Positions 27,101 through 33,100 of a stretch of 33,580 nt of DNA are shown piece by piece. The stretch is from Planctomycetales bacterium (GTDB lineage Bacteria > Omnitrophota > Gorgyraeia > Gygaellales > Profunditerraquicolaceae). The translations under genes and the position numbers were made by a program. The notes under the pieces are model-generated. The model searched no databases. It was given only the letters and a program-made list of their open reading frames with translations, and had not been told where the DNA came from. The stretch's first letter is position 1; every line of letters starts with the position of its first letter. Location: positions 1 through 33,580 of the forward strand of contig SBBM01000032.1 in the NCBI GenBank assembly GCA_005239725.1, read 5' to 3'.

Positions 27101-30100
27101 TCAATCGCAAGTTTCTTATGAATTTTTCCGTCATATTTAAATTCTTTCAATGCCGCATCCATTCCTGATTTAACTCCTGCGGATTCCCTGGCGGAAGCGT
27201 TTACGCTGAAGATATTGTAATCTAACTGCGCAAGATAGTACCATAATGTAGAAACCAGCGCCTTTTTACCTTCAGGGCTATTCCAGCCGAATCCTGTTTC
27301 AACGTTAGCGGCTGTAGCGTAAGGAAGTGTGCCTTTATATAAGAGCTCTCTCATTGAAGAAAGATAATCATCTGCATCTGCCCGCCCAAGTTCCTTTGCC
27401 GCAAAATAAGCAAAAAGCGTCCATTCCGGAGTTACCACCGGCTCTTTCCTGCCGATGGCATTCCGGCCTTCTTCATCAGTGTAATCAAATCCTTTAACGG
27501 TAATCTTGCCATTTTCCGGATGGAAATATTCGGCTGTTACGCTGCGGCCGATAGTATCTTCAAAAAGCTTATCGGCATCTACGCCTATTTTCTTTAATCC
27601 TTCCCTGCCTAATGCCGGAATTACCCAAAGCGGAATATCAGAGGCCCATTTCTTATCTAACTGCTTTGTATTAAGGTTATAGCCTGCGGCGAAATAACCC
27701 TTTTCTCTGTCATATACCGCAGACAAGTATGAAGCGATACCGCTTAATATATCCTCATATTCTTTATCCTTCGTCAGGCTAAATAGCTGTTTAAACCCGG
27801 TGTAAGCAGAGACCTGCTGTTCGGTAGAAATCAAATTATCCTTCTCGCTGAATTTGAATGCGCGGGCCTTTGCCCCGTTTATTTCAACTTCAATCCATAG
27901 CTTTTCTTTCATATATGAAGCTATATTCTTTGCCAAAGGTATAAATGATTTTTCTTCGGCGGGCTTAGAGTGCTCATAATGGGATATGGCAACAATGAGA
28001 TGCGCCAGAGGGCCCACTGTTTTGTTCGCCTCGGCAACCAATCCGGTCTTTACTGAATATGCGTTATATAGCCCATCCTTACCGTCACCCCACAGCCTCT
28101 CTGCCATTTCTAAAATTTCTTTTACCCGGCCAAATTCTTTCGCTGCCACCAAAGTATCGATATAGACAGCCAAATCATAAAGGTAAACCTTGCCGTATTC
28201 TTCAGCGCTCTCGGCGTGGCTCACAGGCACTAAGGCGTTTAACTTCTCCATCATGCCTTTATAATCCTGGAGCGCTTTATGCTTCTCTAACTGTTCTTTT
28301 AATATTCTAAGCTCTTTTTCGCTGGCAGATATCTTCTCTGCGTTTATATCTTTAGCCAGTTTATAAGCCAATTCTTCTGCTTCTTTTAACAACGCCTGAT
28401 AATACGGGGCCGCGGATAGCTTGGTGCGTAATTCTTGAAGTTGGGTGAGTATATCTTCGAGGGACCTAATTTTTTCTTTGGAAGAAAGTTCGGATGAGAG
28501 TATATCTTGCGCGGATTTATTTAAATTATCGAAATCTGCGCGAATTTTCTCAAATTCTCCCGGAGGACCGCGTATAACCTCAGTTAATGTTTGCTCTTTA
28601 GACGTTCTTTCCGGATCGGAAGAAACGACTACTTCTTCTTTGTCGCCTGGGTTGACTTTAACCGCAGGGGTGATATCCTTTGTCTGCTCATCAAACTTGG
28701 GTTGGAACTCGCTGGCAAAACGTAAAGGCAAGAACGGTAAATCTGAATTCTCTGAATCCATCTTGGCTTTTTGCCAAGAGAGTATATCCAAGAAGTGCGG
28801 GAAGACGACATCATTTTTAAGATTACGGAATTGCAATTCAAATATAGCTTTTTCGTATGCTTTTGTGGCTTTGAATTTTTCTTTTATTCGCGCCACATCT
28901 TCTTTTGCTAACTTTTTATTGCCTTCATAAAGATTGCGCTTCAGCACGCAGGATATATATTGGGTTGTTTCATAATCATCCTTGCCTAATTTAGCGGCTA
29001 AAAGATTATATGCCATTTCAAGAGGGTTAATGCCTGATTTGGATTCTACTCCTCCTAAAATCATAGTTCCTAAGCCTTGCTGCTCGTTTGCACCGTAAAT
29101 AAACTCTTCCATAAACTTCACGGAATCACCGGCTACGGGTATGCCGTTAGTTAAATTCAGGGCTGTCAGAATTTCAGGGCCAACTAACATCATTGAGATA
29201 GTGTTCGCGGTAAGCATCGTTGAAGATTTAGATATTGATTTAAATAATGCCTGTTTCCTGCGATATTTCTTAAAGTTCTCTTTCCAAATATTCCACAAGG
29301 CCGGTATATTTAATACGGATACGATTATTAAACTGCTCAAAATGAGTTCCGGCGTAATATTGAAATGTACCGCGCCTCTTAGATTGAATGACAAATCAAC
29401 GAGTTCTTTATTCAGGAAGAATGGAGTAAACACCAAGTTGAGTATAAAAGGAGCCACGTACATAGATACTGCGGATATAACCACCCTCTGGGTAACCAGC
29501 GAGAAAAAACCCATGACTAAAACAAATGAAGCAACAGAAATGCCAAGCAGTGAATTTTTAACAAAATTATTTTTATTATTAATCTTGGCTGCCAAATTAA
29601 TAATCTGATAATCTGAGTAATCCAGTATAAAGTTCAAGGTTACGATATCCTTTACTGCAATTAACACTTTCTTCGGCGTGCTTACTTTTTTATCCATTTC
29701 AGCTTTTGCCGCCTTTACTATTTTTACAATATCATCTTCGGGAATACCTGAAGCATATGCATGGAATGCTAACTCTGCCGGGACAAATATATGCTTTAAG
29801 GCAAAGGTATAAAGTATCAACATAGTAAGAATTTCTAAAGGCATATTGAGCAGCAATAAACTCTTTATCAATACTTTTTCTTTTAAAGTTATGGCTTTGC
29901 GCTTATTTAACTCGGCAATCTTTTGCGAGAATCTTCCGCCCGAAAGTATATTTAAAGGTGAAAGTTTTGCAGTCTGTTTTCTAATTATTGCGGCATTCAA
30001 CATGCGTGTAGCATATTTCATCAACCTAATTATACTTACATTATCTAAATCAGGATACACATCAGTAATTATTGATTTAAGGCTCTTGCCCGGTTCCTTA

Positions 30101-33100
30101 TAGTTGGATAGCCACTTCATATATGAACCGAATGCTAATAAACCAAGCATCAATATGGAAAATATGCCAACGTCGTGATAAGAAATGAATGCGGTAAATG
30201 CCGTATATGAAGGGAAGGCTACATGTCCAATACCGGAAATTAAACCTATGATTGATGCTAAGATTAACCCGTTTCTTAAAATCGGCGAAGTAAACTTAAA
30301 GTCAAATTTGGCAAAAATATTTGCGAAGTTCTTTATAGTATTTTTTACTATCGGGCTAGAAGAATTAGTATCGTTTAACTCTTTTTCTTCTTTATTATCA
30401 TTTAAAAATACGGGCGGATAAACAATTTGAGTTGTTTCTTTTGGTAACCATTTTTCCTGCCATTTTCTATCTAATTTCTGATATTCCGGATCAGCTGCAG
30501 TCAAAGCTGCTTTTGGATTTATTATCCCAGCATCATTAGCAAAATATCCGCTCTTAATATGAATTGAAGTGTCTTTTATAATTCTAACTGCTCCTTTGCC
30601 AGATAAATCTGCTCTTCTACTCCACAAATTTGCGGTTAAACTTGTTAACCTAGGAGCAGCATATGGTGTTCCTCCAATTATTGAATATGTAGTCCGCTCT
30701 TGCAGATAAGGTCCAATCACTTCAAATCTTTGCGATATTACCTTAGTACCAAAATGACCATTGGCTAAAAATCCTATATGCGATCCATAATTAGAATATT
30801 CTTCTTTTTTGCCAGACCTGTCTACCGCCGCTACAGCAATTACTTCTTCGTAGGCCGCCGGATAATAAGGCATACCACTATCTTCATTTCCTGCAGCTGC
30901 AACTACAATTACCCCATTGTCATAAAGTTTCTTTATAAGCAAATATTCTATGATGTCATAAGACTTTCTCCCAAAACTTAGATTCACGATTATTCCGTAG
31001 TCAGGATGATTTTTGCTAAAATTTAATATTTCGATTAAATATTCCAGATACTTTTCGAACCCTATGTAACGGCTACCGAAAGGCATACGCCTAATTTCAC
31101 ACCTTCCTGAACTGTTTTCCTTGATAATCTCTACTACGCTTTCGCCGTGACTATCTTTTCCTTCAAAATTATCAATGATAAAAACAACTATTTTCTTCTT
31201 AGGTTTGCTTTCTTCGCATCCGGCCGAAGAAAAAATACCTAATAGACCTACTGCTGTATTTTTCAAGAAATCTCTGCGATTTATACCCATCGGGCTTGAG
31301 GCGACGGGGGGATAAGAAGATTCATAGCCAAGCTCTATTATTTCCTCTTCGGCCACGCGGGATGTGAAATCCGAAACGGCCTTCGTTGTGTTAGGCAGAT
31401 CTGTCACCACAAACCCGCTGTAATCCACCATCCTCTGGACAATCTCTTCATCGTTCATTTCTTCTTCAGGGACTATCGGGCTTGAGGCGACGGGGGTGGA
31501 GCCAATTTCTATATTTCCCTTATTGCTCGCCGCAGGGCCATAGAATTTCCAGCTGTATCTTCCGGCATCCTCAACCAGGCCGGTAGAATAAATTACTTCC
31601 GGATTGGTTTCCCCCACTATGCCTGCGAAAGGATTGCAGGAAACCAGGATAATCCTTGAAATATCGCTCCTGGCGGTGAGTGAATTTATGACCTCCGCTG
31701 CCGGCTTGCCGTGAATAACCAAAACGCCCTCAATGGTAGTGCCGTGGGCCATCATTACATAAGTATCCTCAAGCACGATAATCCTGCCGAGCCTAAAGTC
31801 GTCATTTATAAACCCATCCAGGCCTTCCTTCATCCGGTTAGTTGCCCCCGGTATTACCTCGCGCAGGGAAATAAGCGGAAGGCGTTCCAAGATTATTTCT
31901 GCCGGGCTGGAAACAACACCTGCAGGCCTGAAGTAATAATCGATATCCCTGTCCAATACTTTGAAGCCTAGGGTGTTGAAAAACTTAATCCAATATGCCT
32001 GGCCGTTATCTTCTTTGCCCAAGTAATCCAGCACCGCGCCCAGGCTGTTTTCTTTGCCCTTTTCATTCACGAATTCGGTTACCAGGGCTTTACCGTATCC
32101 CTTACCTTTGACCACGCTCTCTACGATTTCTATCGCCAAGAAATTCTTGCTGCTATCCGGCCTGATAGCCGCCAATATGGCATCCGGATTATCGATATTT
32201 CCGACGTAGCAGAGGTTAATTTCGAAATTCTTATAGCTATCGGTATTTATCTTATTAAACCTTACGCCGGGCCTATTTTTCCAGGTATTCAATACCTTAA
32301 TTATTGTTTCTTTGTCATTTGTCTTATTAATAACCGGGCTGGAGGCGTTGGACTTGGTCACATCCCTGAGGAATTCATTCAGGATATCTTCAAATGCGGA
32401 GGGAGAGGAGTTATCCACGAGTTTCTTATACGCATCTTTAAGCGCATCCTGAACCTCGAAATCAGATGCTTTAGTTTCGGCAACGATAGCGCTGACGTCA
32501 TCGCGGGGAATACCGTGGTTTTCGATGTATGATTTAATTCCCTCGCTCCTCATTTCCAGGCCGAAGAGGTTCTTGATGTCTCTGCTGTACCTGTGCAGGA
32601 TTTTGTTCGCTTTTTCCCTTAAGGCAAGACCTGCTGTTTTCTGCTCTGCTTTTTCTTTTTCGGCCCTGGCCGCAATGGTAGCTTCTCTTTCGGCACGCAA
32701 AATCGTCAATAAATCCTGGAACATCACATACATATCTTCGGGGGTCTTTAACCAATCTTTCGGGTGGGCCGTAGCCAGAATCTTTATAATCTGCTCACGG
32801 CTGACAAACTGCGCAACCTCACGGAATGCGCCCAAGTTCATAGCCGCGGCAATCCTATCCTTGATTTCTTCCCTGGAAAGCACCCCTTCGTTGACTACCG
32901 TATTGATTATTTCCATGATAATCTCTTCGGAACCAGGCATATCAAAAGTGCTCAGCCAGGCAATATCTTTCTCTTCTTCGGTTTCAACTCTCTGGTCCGG
33001 ACTTTCAAACTTAGTTTTAATGGCCGGCTGGGCATCTTTCTTTATAATTTTCTCGGGAAGGCCAAGGTATTTTCTTGCCCTCGCGGTTACTTCATCACCT

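Noticed and set aside
28629-28841. Small minus-strand ORFs in other frames (also 21-233, 1620-1802, 32534-32755)
   Set aside because: Each overlaps continuous, recognisable coding sequence in the main frame and shows no domain or ribosome-binding site.
30280-30291. TSPI within the membrane domain
   Set aside because: Only one Ser, just 20-odd residues after a full motif, and not at a boundary.
31288-31290. ATG before the Tat signal as an independent gene start
   Set aside because: The upstream bases are C-rich coding sequence without a Shine-Dalgarno-like stretch, and the frame upstream is open and codes recognisable domains. Internal initiation cannot be excluded but is not supported.
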